This document shows positions 9,352-19,017 of a stretch of DNA of 64,000 bases, one piece after another. Under the pieces are notes generated by a model. That model saw nothing but the letters and a program-made list of their open reading frames with translations. It was not told where the DNA came from and did no database searches. The stretch's first letter is position 1; every line of letters begins with the position of its first letter. This DNA comes from Chitinophagaceae bacterium. GTDB taxonomy: Bacteria; Bacteroidota; Bacteroidia; Chitinophagales; Chitinophagaceae. The DNA is taken from NCBI GenBank assembly GCA_019638475.1, contig JAHBTR010000001.1:62001-126000 (forward strand). The letters run 5' to 3'. A program made the position numbers and the translations under genes.

Positions 9352-9876
9352 TTATTTATCAAACTCATTATTCCATTTTTTCTTTGTATCAATTATTTTT
9401 TTCGTTACTTCTTGTTGCATAGTTTGTTTATAGGCAACTAATTTTTCAGCAATAGAAGTATTTTGTAATGCAATAATTTGAGCAGCTAAAATAGCAGCAT
9501 TTTTAGCTGCATTTAAAGCTACAGTAGCTACAGGCACACCATTGGGCATTTGAAGAATAGATAAAATAGAATCCCATCCATCAATAGAATTAGTGCTTTT
9601 TATTGGAACACCAATAACAGGAATAGTTGTAGTACTTGCTATCATACCAGGTAAATGTGCTGCACCACCAGCACCTGCTATAATTACTTGTAAGCCTCTT
9701 GCTTTGGCAGTATTTGCATAATCCATCATTCTTTGTGGAGTTCTGTGTGCAGAAACAATAGTAAGTTCAAAAGGTATTTGCATAGATTGTAAAAAATCTG
9801 CTGCTGCTTGCATAACAGATAAATCACTATCGCTACCCATAATAATACCTACCATTGCTTTATTGTTTGTACTCAT
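9352..9876 (-). CDS. purE: N5-carboxyaminoimidazole ribonucleotide mutase (PurE)
   Basis: Purine biosynthesis enzyme that moves the carboxyl group from N5-CAIR to give CAIR. At 174 residues it is the short class I type that works with PurK. GSDSDLSVM near the N-terminus, SAHRTP and the GAGGAAHLPGM loop are diagnostic. It is the last gene of a same-strand run after the DnaJ protein, with a 36-base gap containing a possible -7 box (TAATTTTG at 9900-9893), so it may have its own promoter. PurC lies 6 kb away on the other strand. Confidence 0.95.
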   Translation of the reverse strand: MSTNNKAMVGIIMGSDSDLSVMQAAADFLQSMQIPFELTIVSAHRTPQRMMDYANTAKARGLQVIIAGAGGAAHLPGMIASTTTIPVIGVPIKSTNSIDGWDSILSILQMPNGVPVATVALNAAKNAAILAAQIIALQNTSIAEKLVAYKQTMQQEVTKKIIDTKKKWNNEFDK

Positions 9877-9912
9877 TTGTATTGAATTGTGGCAAAATTA
9901 TGTTATTTTTTA

Positions 9913-10551
9913 TTAGGAAATTATTGCTATAAAAACACATAAACCAACTGCTACAATAATAGCCAATACAGCAGCATATTTTTCTAACAACATTGTTGTT
10001 CTTTTTTCTTTCAATAATTTTTGATACCAAAGTTGATGTGAAGGAAATGTTTGTACAAATTTTTCTGTTAAAGGCAATAATTGGTTATAAGGCAATAATT
10101 CAATTACGGCAATAATATTTTTTTCTATTTCTTTAGCTGTATATGTGTCTTGATTGTACTGAATAATGGCTACATAATATGGTTGTAATAGTTGGGCAAT
10201 GTATTTACCAATCATGTCATAATTGATGTGTAATAAATCATAACTCTTTGTATAATTTAGTAGTTGATTTGATTCTTTTGCAATAGTGTCAATGTCTATT
10301 TTTTTTTCTTCTACATCGCCACCTAAAAAGCTTCTATTATATTGTATTCTTGTTTCAGTATTGACCAAAACTTCGTAGGCTTCTTTAATGTTGTTAAATA
10401 AGTTATTGTGTTTATCGTTTATATCTGGATGAAATTGTAAAGCTAATTTTCGGTATGCTTTTTTTATTTCGTTTGTAGAGCAAGTAGGAGGTATTTGTAG
10501 AATATCATAATAATTTTTTTGATATATTCTTTCGTTTGTTTTGTTATTCAT
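9913..10551 (-). CDS. Membrane-anchored J-domain (DnaJ-like) protein
   Basis: The N-terminal J domain (residues ~14-75) has the helix II-HPD-helix III layout, with HPD at 41-43. This should stimulate an Hsp70 ATPase. There is no Gly/Phe region or zinc-finger domain. The middle ~110 residues are unrecognised. A single C-terminal hydrophobic helix (about 190-211) suggests tail anchoring with the J domain in the cytoplasm. It sits 18 bases from the HU-like membrane protein, with which it is probably co-transcribed. The client is unknown. Confidence 0.8.
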   Translation of the reverse strand: MNNKTNERIYQKNYYDILQIPPTCSTNEIKKAYRKLALQFHPDINDKHNNLFNNIKEAYEVLVNTETRIQYNRSFLGGDVEEKKIDIDTIAKESNQLLNYTKSYDLLHINYDMIGKYIAQLLQPYYVAIIQYNQDTYTAKEIEKNIIAVIELLPYNQLLPLTEKFVQTFPSHQLWYQKLLKEKRTTMLLEKYAAVLAIIVAVGLCVFIAIIS

Positions 10552-10569
10552 ATACCTCTGAAAGTATTG

Positions 10570-11160
10570 CTAATAAAGGAATTTATATAAAATTGCAGCT
10601 ATGCCAATAACGCCTAAAGCAATAGCAAATATCCACCAATAATCTTTGTGTAAAGCAGCTTCTTCTGCTGCTAATTCTTCTGGGGTTAAAAATTCTATAT
10701 CTTTAAAATTATCAGTAATTGTTGGTTGCTGATGTACTTTTTTTTCTTGCTGAACAGTAGTAGTATTATTTCCTTTAATTGATATTGAAGGGAAATAATT
10801 TTGGGTAAAATCTTCTGTTTCAAAAGAGTAGTCTCCAGATGGTTGTTTTTTTAAAGTACCTATACCATGTAATACTGCTCCTTCTGTTTTAGCAATATTT
10901 TCTTGTAATTGATAAGCAAAGTCGTGAAAGTTTTTAATAGCATCTACTTGTTCTGTATGTAATTCTTTTGCTAAAAAGGCGTAAAAATGCTTATCTGCTA
11001 ATGCAGTTTCTTTGGTAAAGTGTATAGTTTGTTCAGGAGGTAATAAAGCATTTCCTTCATCATTAAATTTTGCAGCATGTTCTTTTATAGAAAAAAAACC
11101 AATACCAGGTATGCTTAATTTTTTGTTTAGCAAAAAATATTTGTAAATAATGGAGTACAT
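10570..11160 (-). CDS. HU-CCDC81-like protein with C-terminal membrane helix
   Basis: The first ~60 residues (LSIPGIGFFSI and what follows) resemble the divergent HU fold of the Bacteroidota CCDC81-like family. That family is often linked to SPOR domains and membrane segments. A second HU-like half follows to about residue 120. A basic/acidic linker and a C-terminal transmembrane helix (about 174-194, WWIFAIALGVIGIAAILY) come next; no SPOR domain is seen. It is packed between the barrel gene (10 bases) and the DnaJ gene (18 bases). Family assignment is by pattern only; the function is unknown. Confidence 0.6.
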   Translation of the reverse strand: MYSIIYKYFLLNKKLSIPGIGFFSIKEHAAKFNDEGNALLPPEQTIHFTKETALADKHFYAFLAKELHTEQVDAIKNFHDFAYQLQENIAKTEGAVLHGIGTLKKQPSGDYSFETEDFTQNYFPSISIKGNNTTTVQQEKKVHQQPTITDNFKDIEFLTPEELAAEEAALHKDYWWIFAIALGVIGIAAILYKFLY

Positions 11161-11170
11161 ATTTTATCAA

Positions 11171-12964
11171 TTATCTAAACGAATATACGACACCTCCAAT
11201 AACATTCAAACCTAAAACTTCATATTGATTCCAACGTTGGTATTTATTATTCAATAAATTATTGAATTGTAGCCATAAATTTAGTTTAGGCATAATAGAA
11301 TATTCTGCTCCTATATTCATATCAACTGCTCCTCTTAATTTTTCAGTACTTAGATTTTTGGCTATGTATTTAGTGCCATCCCAAATAAATAAATCTGCTT
11401 TTAGATGAAGGTCTTTTAATATTTGCCATTTTAAAGTGCCTGTTATTTCCATTGGCAATATTCCAAAAGGTCTGTCATTAGTGCTTTTAGTAAATTGATA
11501 AATAGTAGCACCTGCTAAGAGAGAAAATTTTTCTTGTATGCTATAACCAACTTCTCCATGAAATTTAATTGCTTGTAAGTCTGGTTCATTTATCATTATA
11601 AATGTTTTGCCATCAACCAAATCATTGGTAAACAAAGGTTGGTTTATCATAGATGTAAAACTTACTGTAGCATTATAGGTAAAGTGGCTTCCTGCTGAAC
11701 CTTTAAAGCCTCCAAAAATTTCATTGACTTTGGTATTTGCCATGAAAGCAGGAATAGCTAAATAGGGGTTATAAGTAGCTAATGAACGATAATTATTTTT
11801 GTTATAATAGCCTATCCATCCAGCTTGTATAATAAATCTTTTATCTGTTAATTTGGCTTCTACAGTAATATTGGGTAATAAATTTATTTCACTATTATCA
11901 AATGCTGGTTGCAATCCAATATTCAATAAAATATTATCATTAAGCCTATATCGTGCAGAAGTATTCAGGTAAAAAAGATTATTGTTAATAGTTTTTGCTG
12001 TGTCTTTATATGCAGTAATATCAGCAGTTAAGCTAACATCTAAACTTAGTTTTTCATTAAATGTTTTTCTTACAGGCACTTTGGCTTCTATATTAAATTC
12101 TCCTGTTTTTCTTGCATCAAAAAAATAATTTAAGTGTAGCGAAGGGCTATAAGTTAATCCATAAGCATTGGGCAATTTTCTTGTATAACTTGCTTGTACA
12201 CCTACACTATTAAACTGTTGTTTTAAATCTTTTTTATTAAAAACCAAAGTATCTGGTTGATAGCCATATAAGTATTGTGTATTGTTGTGAAAATAAATTT
12301 TACCAGATAATTCATGGTTGTCATTGATTGCATAATTACCTGCCATGTTTAGCACTGCTTTACTAAATTGTTGAAATGGTAATTTACCTTTAGATGAAGT
12401 AAACATACCATAAATACTTGTTAGCTTTTTTTTGCCATCGCCAAAACTTAAACCTGTTTCTACATAAGGAGTTGAGTAACCTCCAAATCCTGCTTTTATG
12501 TATTGATTATTTGTCCATGTAAAATTAGAATCAACAAATAAAGCCAATGGTTTTAAAGGTACTGGCTGATAAGAGAAAAATAAATTTTGTGCAGGCACAT
12601 TATAGTTTAATGAAAATTTCACTGTATCAATAACAGGTGTAGCAGCAGTAAAATTTAATTTAGCTGCATTGCGTAAAGATGGCTTAAATGCTGCATAAAT
12701 AACTACTACATCTGGTTTTGAAGTATCTGCATTTACTTTAGCAACAGTAGAATCTTTTTTGACTGTTTCTTTGTTAGAAGTTGTAGTAGGTGTGTTAGTA
12801 GTAACTGTAGCTGTTGTTTTTTTAGTTGTAGCTTTTTTATTATTCTTTGTGTTCGTTGTTTTTGTCTTTTTTTGGGTTGTTTTTCTTTGTTGTGCATAAG
12901 CATTGCCATTACTTAATAATAATAATGTTACTACAAGGAAAAATATATTGTTACGTTTTAGCAT
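11171..12964 (-). CDS. Outer-membrane beta-barrel protein with Thr/Lys-rich N-terminal linker
   Basis: 597 residues. A signal peptide (cleavage near AYAQQ) is followed by an unusual low-complexity stretch of Thr, Lys and Asn (about residues 26-75). The rest shows alternating hydrophobic/polar strands typical of a TonB-receptor-like barrel, ending in an aromatic residue near the C-terminus (GGVVYSFR). No plug domain or TonB box is obvious. It starts 10 bases after the large TPR protein, a pairing that suggests a shared envelope function. The substrate cannot be inferred. Confidence 0.7.
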   Translation of the reverse strand: MLKRNNIFFLVVTLLLLSNGNAYAQQRKTTQKKTKTTNTKNNKKATTKKTTATVTTNTPTTTSNKETVKKDSTVAKVNADTSKPDVVVIYAAFKPSLRNAAKLNFTAATPVIDTVKFSLNYNVPAQNLFFSYQPVPLKPLALFVDSNFTWTNNQYIKAGFGGYSTPYVETGLSFGDGKKKLTSIYGMFTSSKGKLPFQQFSKAVLNMAGNYAINDNHELSGKIYFHNNTQYLYGYQPDTLVFNKKDLKQQFNSVGVQASYTRKLPNAYGLTYSPSLHLNYFFDARKTGEFNIEAKVPVRKTFNEKLSLDVSLTADITAYKDTAKTINNNLFYLNTSARYRLNDNILLNIGLQPAFDNSEINLLPNITVEAKLTDKRFIIQAGWIGYYNKNNYRSLATYNPYLAIPAFMANTKVNEIFGGFKGSAGSHFTYNATVSFTSMINQPLFTNDLVDGKTFIMINEPDLQAIKFHGEVGYSIQEKFSLLAGATIYQFTKSTNDRPFGILPMEITGTLKWQILKDLHLKADLFIWDGTKYIAKNLSTEKLRGAVDMNIGAEYSIMPKLNLWLQFNNLLNNKYQRWNQYEVLGLNVIGGVVYSFR

Positions 12965-12974
12965 AGTGTTATTT

Positions 12975-15900
12975 TTACTGATGTTCCACTTTATTTACTT
13001 TGTTTTTTTCTTCAATTACTTGGGCTAATTTATTTTCAGCTTCTTGTTTAAGTTCTTCAATATTTGAATTTTCTGCTACACTTTTAAATGTAGCTTCTGC
13101 ATTGAAATAATCTTTTTGAACAAAATAAATATCGCCTAAAAGAATATAACTTTTAGTAACCCAATATTCATAAGAGCCATATTTTTTAATTACTTCCATA
13201 CCTGCTTTTTCTGCATCTGTTAATTTATTTTGAAGTAATAATATTTCTGCAATTCTGTATTGAGCTTCTGCACTAAGTTCAGATTTTGCTATGGCAATAA
13301 CTGAATGATAGGCTGTCATAGCTTCATTAAGATTATTGTTTAGCTGATGGTTTTTAGCAATAATCATATTTGCCATCATTTTATCATCGGCAGCAATACC
13401 TTTTTCTTTCAATAAATCTTGTGCATTAGGAACAGCCTCTGTCCATTTTTGTAATTTATATTGACAACGAAGTAAGCCACGCATAGCTTCTAACTTATTT
13501 TCTTGTTGGGTAGTTAATCCTTTTACTTGTTGAAAATATTTTTCTGCATTGACATAATCTTTATTATCAAAATAATAAATTCTGGCACTTTGCAATGCAC
13601 TTCTTTCTGCATAAATATTGGGAGCTTTGGCAGCTACTGCATTGTAAAAAGGCAATGCTGCTTGATAATTTTTATTGCTAACATTAATTTCAGCAGAAAA
13701 ATAATTGGCTTCTATAGCATAACGACCATCAGGAAATTTAGATATATATTCTGCAAAGCCTTTTAAAGCATTAGGAAAATCTCTGGATTCGTAACGTATT
13801 AAAGCCGATTTATAAGTAAGAGAATCTTCTTCTACATAAGAAACTGCTTTGCCATTTGTTCGCATAAAAGTTACAAATTCACCTGGTTTTTGGTCATCTA
13901 TAAATAATTTTCTGATGTATTCTACTGCATCATCACTTTCTGGTGAGTTGGGATATTGTACAATTAATGTTTTAAATGTATTGAGAGACGCTTGGTTGTT
14001 GGGTAAATTAAAATAGGCAATACCTTTTTTTAGATAAGCCTTAGGATGTAAGGCTGTAGCATTTTTATTGTTAATTATTTTATCTAAATAAGGAATAGCA
14101 TCAGTCCATTTTTCTTCTGCTAAATAAGTATTGGCAACTTCTAAATAGGCTTCAATTATTAAAGAAGAATTGGGATAACGAATAGGAATATTTTGGAGAA
14201 TACTTACTTTTTCTAAAGGCTTATTATTAGCACCAGCAATGATGGCTTTTTGGTACATAGCATAATCTGCCTGACTTAAATTTTGATTAATTACTTCATC
14301 ATACATTTTGGTAGCTTGTGCAAAATTTTTCATCATAAAATAGCAATCTGCACTTCTTATATAAGCATCTTGAATTAATAAGGAAGATGATGATGAAACA
14401 TCTATTACTACTTGCTGAAATAAATCTAAAGCTGTTGTATAATTTTCTTTTTTTAGATGACAATAGGCAGTATTATATTGAGCATTGGTTTTATTTATTT
14501 CGCCATTGGTTATTGGATTTTTTAAGTAGTTGTTGAAGTAATTTAAAGCATCTTCTGTTTTACCATTTCTATAAGCAATTTCACCTTTCCAGAAATAAAC
14601 AAATTGAACATACTGATTATTATAAGGCACTTGTAATATTAAAGAAAGTAGTTCATCTGCTTCATTTAATTGTTGGTCGTTGATAAGTTCTACCACTCTT
14701 CCATACAAAATTTTAGGATATATTTTTTGTGTGTTATTGCTTTGTTGTGGTAGTGATTCAAGTAGTACCAATGCTTCTTTATAGTTACTTGTATTTGCCA
14801 AAACTGCTACTTGTAATTCTTTGGCTTCATTAATAAAAGATGATGTAGGATAAGTATTGATAAATGTTTTTAACTCTTTCAAAGCAATATCCATGTAGCC
14901 TAATTCATAACTAAGTTTGGCATAGTTAAATAAAGAAACTTCTTTTTGAACAGCATTGCTGCTGTTAGATGCACAAAATAAAAAGGCATTTCTTGCACCA
15001 ATTTTATCTCCAGTTTTTAAATAAGCATCAGCCAATAAATACATACTATTTTGTGCTAAAGAATCTTCTTTGCCACCTAATTGTTTAAAGCCTGTAATGG
15101 CTTTATCCCACATATTAGCTTCATAATAACAGTAAGAGAGTTCGTATAAATCTTCCCTTCTTACTTTATCAGATTTGTTTACATATTCTTCTAAATAGGG
15201 TAGTGCTTCTTGGTAATTTCTTTTTTCAAAAAGTGCATGACCAATTAATTGTTTTAACTGTATGTCATAATATTGATTACCTTTTTTTACTGCATTTTTT
15301 GCATATTCTATTGCTTTATCTCTTTCGCCATTAAAGTAATAAATTTCTGCAATGTAAAAAGGAACAATGTTTTGATATGTTGGACTTGTTTCTACAATTT
15401 TAAAACTTTCTAAAGCACTCGTATATTTTTTTTCATAAAAGAGAATGAAGCCATAGTAATAGTTTGCATCAATATAATTGGCATTGTCTTTTAATTGTCT
15501 AATAGAATTGAAAAGTGTTTTTGCTTTTGCAAAATCTTTTATAGTAAAATAACCATAAGCCTGATGAAATTTCATTTCTGCTATTTCATAGTTTGTCAAA
15601 TTTTCTATTGAGGCTTTTTCGTAATAAATATTTGCAGCGTTAAAATCTTTTTTTCTATAAAAATATTCGCCTAAATGATAACTCATAACCCCTGCACGTG
15701 CCTCATTATATTCAAGGTTTACATAATTAATAGCTGCTTTTTCTATTGTTTCATCATTTAATAATAAACCACATACAATTACGTAATATTTACATTCTGC
15801 CTGAATATGAGCAGGTATTGTACTATATGTATTATGGGTATTGACTAAACTTTTAAAAATAGGATAGGCTAAACTATATTGCTCTTTTTGCCAATATTCT

Positions 15901-16016
15901 TTGGCTGTTTTATAAGCTATATCTGGGTCATTATTTATTGCAGAATATTGTGCATTGCTACTATATATTAATAACATAGCAATAATAAAAAAAACTTTCT
16001 TTTTTAGCTGATGCAT
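12975..16016 (-). CDS. Large secreted tetratricopeptide-repeat protein
   Basis: About 1013 residues, almost entirely TPR-like helical pairs with repeated patterns such as Y-F--G-Y-----Y--A---F. The start at ATG 16016 is preferred because it begins directly with a signal peptide (MHQLKKKVFF... to SSNAQ); the upstream in-frame codons add a non-signal extension. It probably acts as a periplasmic or outer-membrane scaffold with the barrel encoded next. It heads a same-strand run TPR-barrel-HU-DnaJ-purE. Confidence 0.75.
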   Translation of the reverse strand: MHQLKKKVFFIIAMLLIYSSNAQYSAINNDPDIAYKTAKEYWQKEQYSLAYPIFKSLVNTHNTYSTIPAHIQAECKYYVIVCGLLLNDETIEKAAINYVNLEYNEARAGVMSYHLGEYFYRKKDFNAANIYYEKASIENLTNYEIAEMKFHQAYGYFTIKDFAKAKTLFNSIRQLKDNANYIDANYYYGFILFYEKKYTSALESFKIVETSPTYQNIVPFYIAEIYYFNGERDKAIEYAKNAVKKGNQYYDIQLKQLIGHALFEKRNYQEALPYLEEYVNKSDKVRREDLYELSYCYYEANMWDKAITGFKQLGGKEDSLAQNSMYLLADAYLKTGDKIGARNAFLFCASNSSNAVQKEVSLFNYAKLSYELGYMDIALKELKTFINTYPTSSFINEAKELQVAVLANTSNYKEALVLLESLPQQSNNTQKIYPKILYGRVVELINDQQLNEADELLSLILQVPYNNQYVQFVYFWKGEIAYRNGKTEDALNYFNNYLKNPITNGEINKTNAQYNTAYCHLKKENYTTALDLFQQVVIDVSSSSSLLIQDAYIRSADCYFMMKNFAQATKMYDEVINQNLSQADYAMYQKAIIAGANNKPLEKVSILQNIPIRYPNSSLIIEAYLEVANTYLAEEKWTDAIPYLDKIINNKNATALHPKAYLKKGIAYFNLPNNQASLNTFKTLIVQYPNSPESDDAVEYIRKLFIDDQKPGEFVTFMRTNGKAVSYVEEDSLTYKSALIRYESRDFPNALKGFAEYISKFPDGRYAIEANYFSAEINVSNKNYQAALPFYNAVAAKAPNIYAERSALQSARIYYFDNKDYVNAEKYFQQVKGLTTQQENKLEAMRGLLRCQYKLQKWTEAVPNAQDLLKEKGIAADDKMMANMIIAKNHQLNNNLNEAMTAYHSVIAIAKSELSAEAQYRIAEILLLQNKLTDAEKAGMEVIKKYGSYEYWVTKSYILLGDIYFVQKDYFNAEATFKSVAENSNIEELKQEAENKLAQVIEEKNKVNKVEHQ

Positions 16017-16165
16017 AGAATAATAAAACTTAATGGTAACAAAAATGCCTTTTTCTTTTCTTAACAAAATGCAAAATCGTTAGTAAAACATTAGTGAGCA
16101 AACATGTTTTGTACCCATTATTGAATAATTGTGGATAAACAAAAATGAAATTAGTACTACAATCT

Positions 16166-16173
16166 TATTTTTG
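16166..16173 (+). promoter_or_regulatory. Candidate -7 box abutting the purC start
   Basis: TATTTTTG matches TAnnTTTG and ends only 4 bases before the purC ATG. If used, the transcript would be essentially leaderless. No good TTTG is seen 19-21 bases upstream. Confidence 0.3.
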
Positions 16174-16177
16174 ATAT

Positions 16178-17101
16178 ATGTCAATATTTCAATTACCCAA
16201 ACAAACAGATTTTTATAGAGGCAAGGTGAGAGATGTTTATACCATAAACAATGATTGGTTAGTAATGATAGCAAGTAACAGAATTTCTGCATTTGATGTA
16301 ATATTACCCAAACCAATTCCATTTAAGGGGCAAGTGCTAAATCAAATAGCTGCTTATATGCTCAATGCTACCAACGATATTTGTTCTAATTGGCTTATTG
16401 CAACACCTGCACCAAATGTTTCTATTGGCAAAAAATGTATTCCTTTTAAGATAGAAATGGTTGTAAGAGGTAATCTTACAGGACATGCTTGGAGAACTTA
16501 TCATAGTGGTAAAAGAATGTTGTGTGGTATTGCACTGCCAGAAGGATTAAAAGAGAATGATTTTTTTCCTTCTCCTATTATTACACCAAGTACTAAAGCA
16601 ACAGAAGGGCATGATGAAGATATTAGTAAAGAAGAAATTATAGCAAAAGGTTTGCTAACAAATGAAGAGTGGAATATTGTAGAAAAATATGCTTTACAAC
16701 TTTTTGAAAGAGGAAAACAAATAGCTGCTAAACAAGGATTAATTTTAGTGGATACAAAATATGAGTTTGGAAAAATTGGTGATGACATTTATTTGATGGA
16801 TGAAATTCACACACCCGATTCGTCCAGATATTTTTATGCAGAAGGTTTTGAAGAAAGACAAATAGCAGGTGAAAGGCAAAAACAACTTAGCAAAGAGTTT
16901 GTACGAGAATGGTTAATTGATAATCATTTTATGGGAAAAGAAGGGCAAACTATACCCTATATGAGTGATGATTGGGTGCAAACTATTTCTACAAGGTATA
17001 TTGAATTGTATGAAAAAGTAATTGGTGAAAAATTTGTGCCTGAAGCATTGAGTGATGAAGAAACATATAATAAAATTACAGAGGCATTACAAAATATTTA
17101 A
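16178..17101 (+). CDS. purC: SAICAR synthetase (PurC)
   Basis: Joins aspartate to CAIR in purine synthesis using ATP. The 307-residue length matches the longer (yeast-like) form rather than the ~240-residue E. coli form. RGKVRDVY (about 14-21), the SNRISAFDV block, [18 protein letters not shown] and [10 protein letters not shown] are all present. It is transcribed divergently from the TPR gene and converges on the ArsC-like gene. Confidence 0.95.
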   Translation: MSIFQLPKQTDFYRGKVRDVYTINNDWLVMIASNRISAFDVILPKPIPFKGQVLNQIAAYMLNATNDICSNWLIATPAPNVSIGKKCIPFKIEMVVRGNLTGHAWRTYHSGKRMLCGIALPEGLKENDFFPSPIITPSTKATEGHDEDISKEEIIAKGLLTNEEWNIVEKYALQLFERGKQIAAKQGLILVDTKYEFGKIGDDIYLMDEIHTPDSSRYFYAEGFEERQIAGERQKQLSKEFVREWLIDNHFMGKEGQTIPYMSDDWVQTISTRYIELYEKVIGEKFVPEALSDEETYNKITEALQNI

Positions 17102-17113
17102 ACCATAAATACA

Positions 17114-17470
17114 TTATAAGCAATGAACATTGTACAGTATTTCATTAAAGCCTATGGTAATTATTTTGTTGTCTTTTTCTATAATAGGTCTTTTAATGGT
17201 GCTTGGTCTTAACTCCATTATTTCAATAGCATTTCTTTGGGTAGTAGCACCTTGTTGTATAGCAGGGTGCAAACGCTGAAATGCTGTGCCACGTTTGTTT
17301 AAAAGCTTTTCCCATCCTAATTGATTGCACCAGTTTTCTAATTTTTCTTTAGTAGGAGGGTCGGTTTTGTAGTTATTGAGCTTATATGAAACATGGTTTT
17401 TTTTGAACCAATTAATAGCAGCTTTGGTAGTATTGCAATTTGTCAAGCCATATATAATATAACCCATCAT
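17114..17470 (-). CDS. ArsC/Spx-family (YffB-like) thioredoxin-fold protein
   Basis: 118 residues. The N-terminal motif YGLTNCNTTKAAINWF matches the YffB/ArsC-like family with a single Cys (position ~13) and no CXXC. True arsenate reductases carry further catalytic residues, and there is no ars gene nearby. A glutathione- or thiol-dependent reductase or regulator is more likely. It ends 12 bases from the purC stop, so the genes converge. Confidence 0.8.
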   Translation of the reverse strand: MMGYIIYGLTNCNTTKAAINWFKKNHVSYKLNNYKTDPPTKEKLENWCNQLGWEKLLNKRGTAFQRLHPAIQQGATTQRNAIEIMELRPSTIKRPIIEKDNKIITIGFNEILYNVHCL

Positions 17471-17500
17471 TTTTTTTGTTCAAATTTAGTTAGTGTTGGG

Positions 17501-17657
17501 TAAAAGGTTGTTTGAATTATTTATTTTTTTTACTACACTTGTACAGCTCATGCGGTAGAGAACACTAAGTTTTTTTTCTTCCATATTTTCCCTTCTGTGT
17601 AGCGAGTTGTTTGTAACGAAAAGCATATATATTTTTTATTAACTCAAACAACTTTTA
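17501..17657. repeat. Small element bounded by ~18-bp inverted repeats
   Basis: The ends at 17501-17520 (TAAAAGGTTGTTTGAATTAT) and 17638-17657 (reverse complement TAAAAGTTGTTTGAGTTAAT) match over 18 positions with one gap and one mismatch. The 157-base interior is non-coding. It resembles a miniature inverted-repeat element lying in the 211-base gap between the ArsC-like and SIMPL genes; no flanking target duplication was obvious. Confidence 0.4.
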
Positions 17658-17681
17658 GAGTTTATATGGACTAAAGAAAAA

Positions 17682-18413
17682 TTATTTACATAAGTACTCA
17701 GACCTTATTGTAATAGAAGCTGTTTTTTCTTTAGAAGTAGTATTGAAAGAGCCACCATAACTATATTCTTCATTATCATTTTTTCCTGTAATTTGAAAAA
17801 CACCCGTTACAGCTTTCTTTAAATTGCTAATTTTTGTTCCAGAACTTTTGGCAATTGTTTCTGCTCTTAATTTGGCATCTGCTGCTGCTTTTGCTAATAA
17901 GTCAATTTTTAAATCGTGCAGTTTTGTATAATAAAAAGATGGTTGCATAGAGTTAAACTCTATTCCTTTTTGTAAAAGTTCTGTTACTTCTCTTGAAATT
18001 TTTTCAACCAATTCTATATTTTGAGAATTTACTGTTACTTCTCCTGTTAAGTTGTAACCATTGAAAATACTGCCAATCATAGTGCCTTGTTCTGAGTATT
18101 TGTTTGTATAGTTTTTATACACATTGATAGAAGAAAAAACAATACTACTATCGGGTAAACCTTTTTCTTTTAAGTAGTTTTTAATGCTTACTTCATCTTG
18201 CTTAATATTTGCATATACTTGTTTTAAGTCAAAACCATTTCTGTTAAAACTTCCTTTCCAAACTATTAAGTCGCTGGTAAAATCTTTTTCTGCTAAGCCA
18301 GTAACAGTAATTGTTTCAGCAGAAATATATTTATACTTGTAAGCATTGCTAATAATTAATCCAAAAATGATTATTGTAATAGCAATAATGATATAGGGTG
18401 TACTTTTTTTCAT
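17682..18413 (-). CDS. SIMPL domain (DUF541) protein
   Basis: 243 residues with an N-terminal signal anchor (about 8-25) and a SIMPL/DUF541 domain beginning ETITVTGLAEKDF. The duplicated alpha/beta pattern typical of the family continues to the end (KTASITIRSEYLCK). These proteins are periplasmic and linked in other bacteria to oxidative-stress protection or envelope maintenance, but the biochemical role is not established. It stands alone, with a repeat-bearing gap downstream. Confidence 0.82.
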   Translation of the reverse strand: MKKSTPYIIIAITIIIFGLIISNAYKYKYISAETITVTGLAEKDFTSDLIVWKGSFNRNGFDLKQVYANIKQDEVSIKNYLKEKGLPDSSIVFSSINVYKNYTNKYSEQGTMIGSIFNGYNLTGEVTVNSQNIELVEKISREVTELLQKGIEFNSMQPSFYYTKLHDLKIDLLAKAAADAKLRAETIAKSSGTKISNLKKAVTGVFQITGKNDNEEYSYGGSFNTTSKEKTASITIRSEYLCK

Positions 18414-18584
18414 AAAAAAATATTTTCTTTATTGGTTAAAGGTAGTGTATTCTTTTTAGGCTTTTGTGTAAAGCTAAGATAGAATGTTGAAATTAGTGTT
18501 AAATATGCTAATACCTCCTTACTCAATACATAAAAGCTATGTGCAAGGAGATTTTGAGGAAAGGAAATATTGTGTGTTAATGAT

Positions 18585-18989
18585 TTATTTCAACTTAATC
18601 AAAAATTCTAGTAATTTGAATTCGCTTTTATCTAAGATTATTGTATCAGCCTTATTGGAATTTTCATCAAATAATGTAAGAATATACCATTCCCAGAGCC
18701 ACAAATATTTTATATTGTACTTACTGAAATCCTTTTCTTTTTCATAGGCAATTAAAGTAAAGCTTAAAAATTCTTTAGACATCCTTCTAACACATATTCC
18801 TGATTTTTAAATATTATACTTGTATAGTAGTAACGATTTAAGAATAAAGTTTAGCATTAAGATTGAAATAGTTATGGAACAAATAATGATAAACCAAGTG
18901 TTTTCAGACTTCTGGACAATAAAGAAAAGAAGGATTATTAATAGCGATTCTTGTACACTTGGCTCAAGTCTTGCTTTTAGATTGAACAT
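18585..18989 (-). pseudogene. Small membrane protein ORF interrupted by an in-frame TAA
   Basis: Two short frames (60 and 65 codons) lie in the same reading frame, separated by a TAA at 18809-18807 and eight codons. The first half has two hydrophobic helices; the second is soluble and rich in aromatic and charged residues (LWLWEWYIL). Read through, they form one ~134-residue protein. Alternatively they are two separate small genes, the second starting at ATG 18782 close behind AGAAGG. I recognise no family. Confidence 0.4.
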
Positions 18990-19017
18990 AATTCTCTATT
19001 TTAAAAATATTTTATAG

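Noticed and set aside
17535..17565. A D-arm-like string (AGCTCATGCGGTAGAG) suggesting a tRNA
   Set aside because: No acceptor stem, anticodon arm or T-arm could be built around it.
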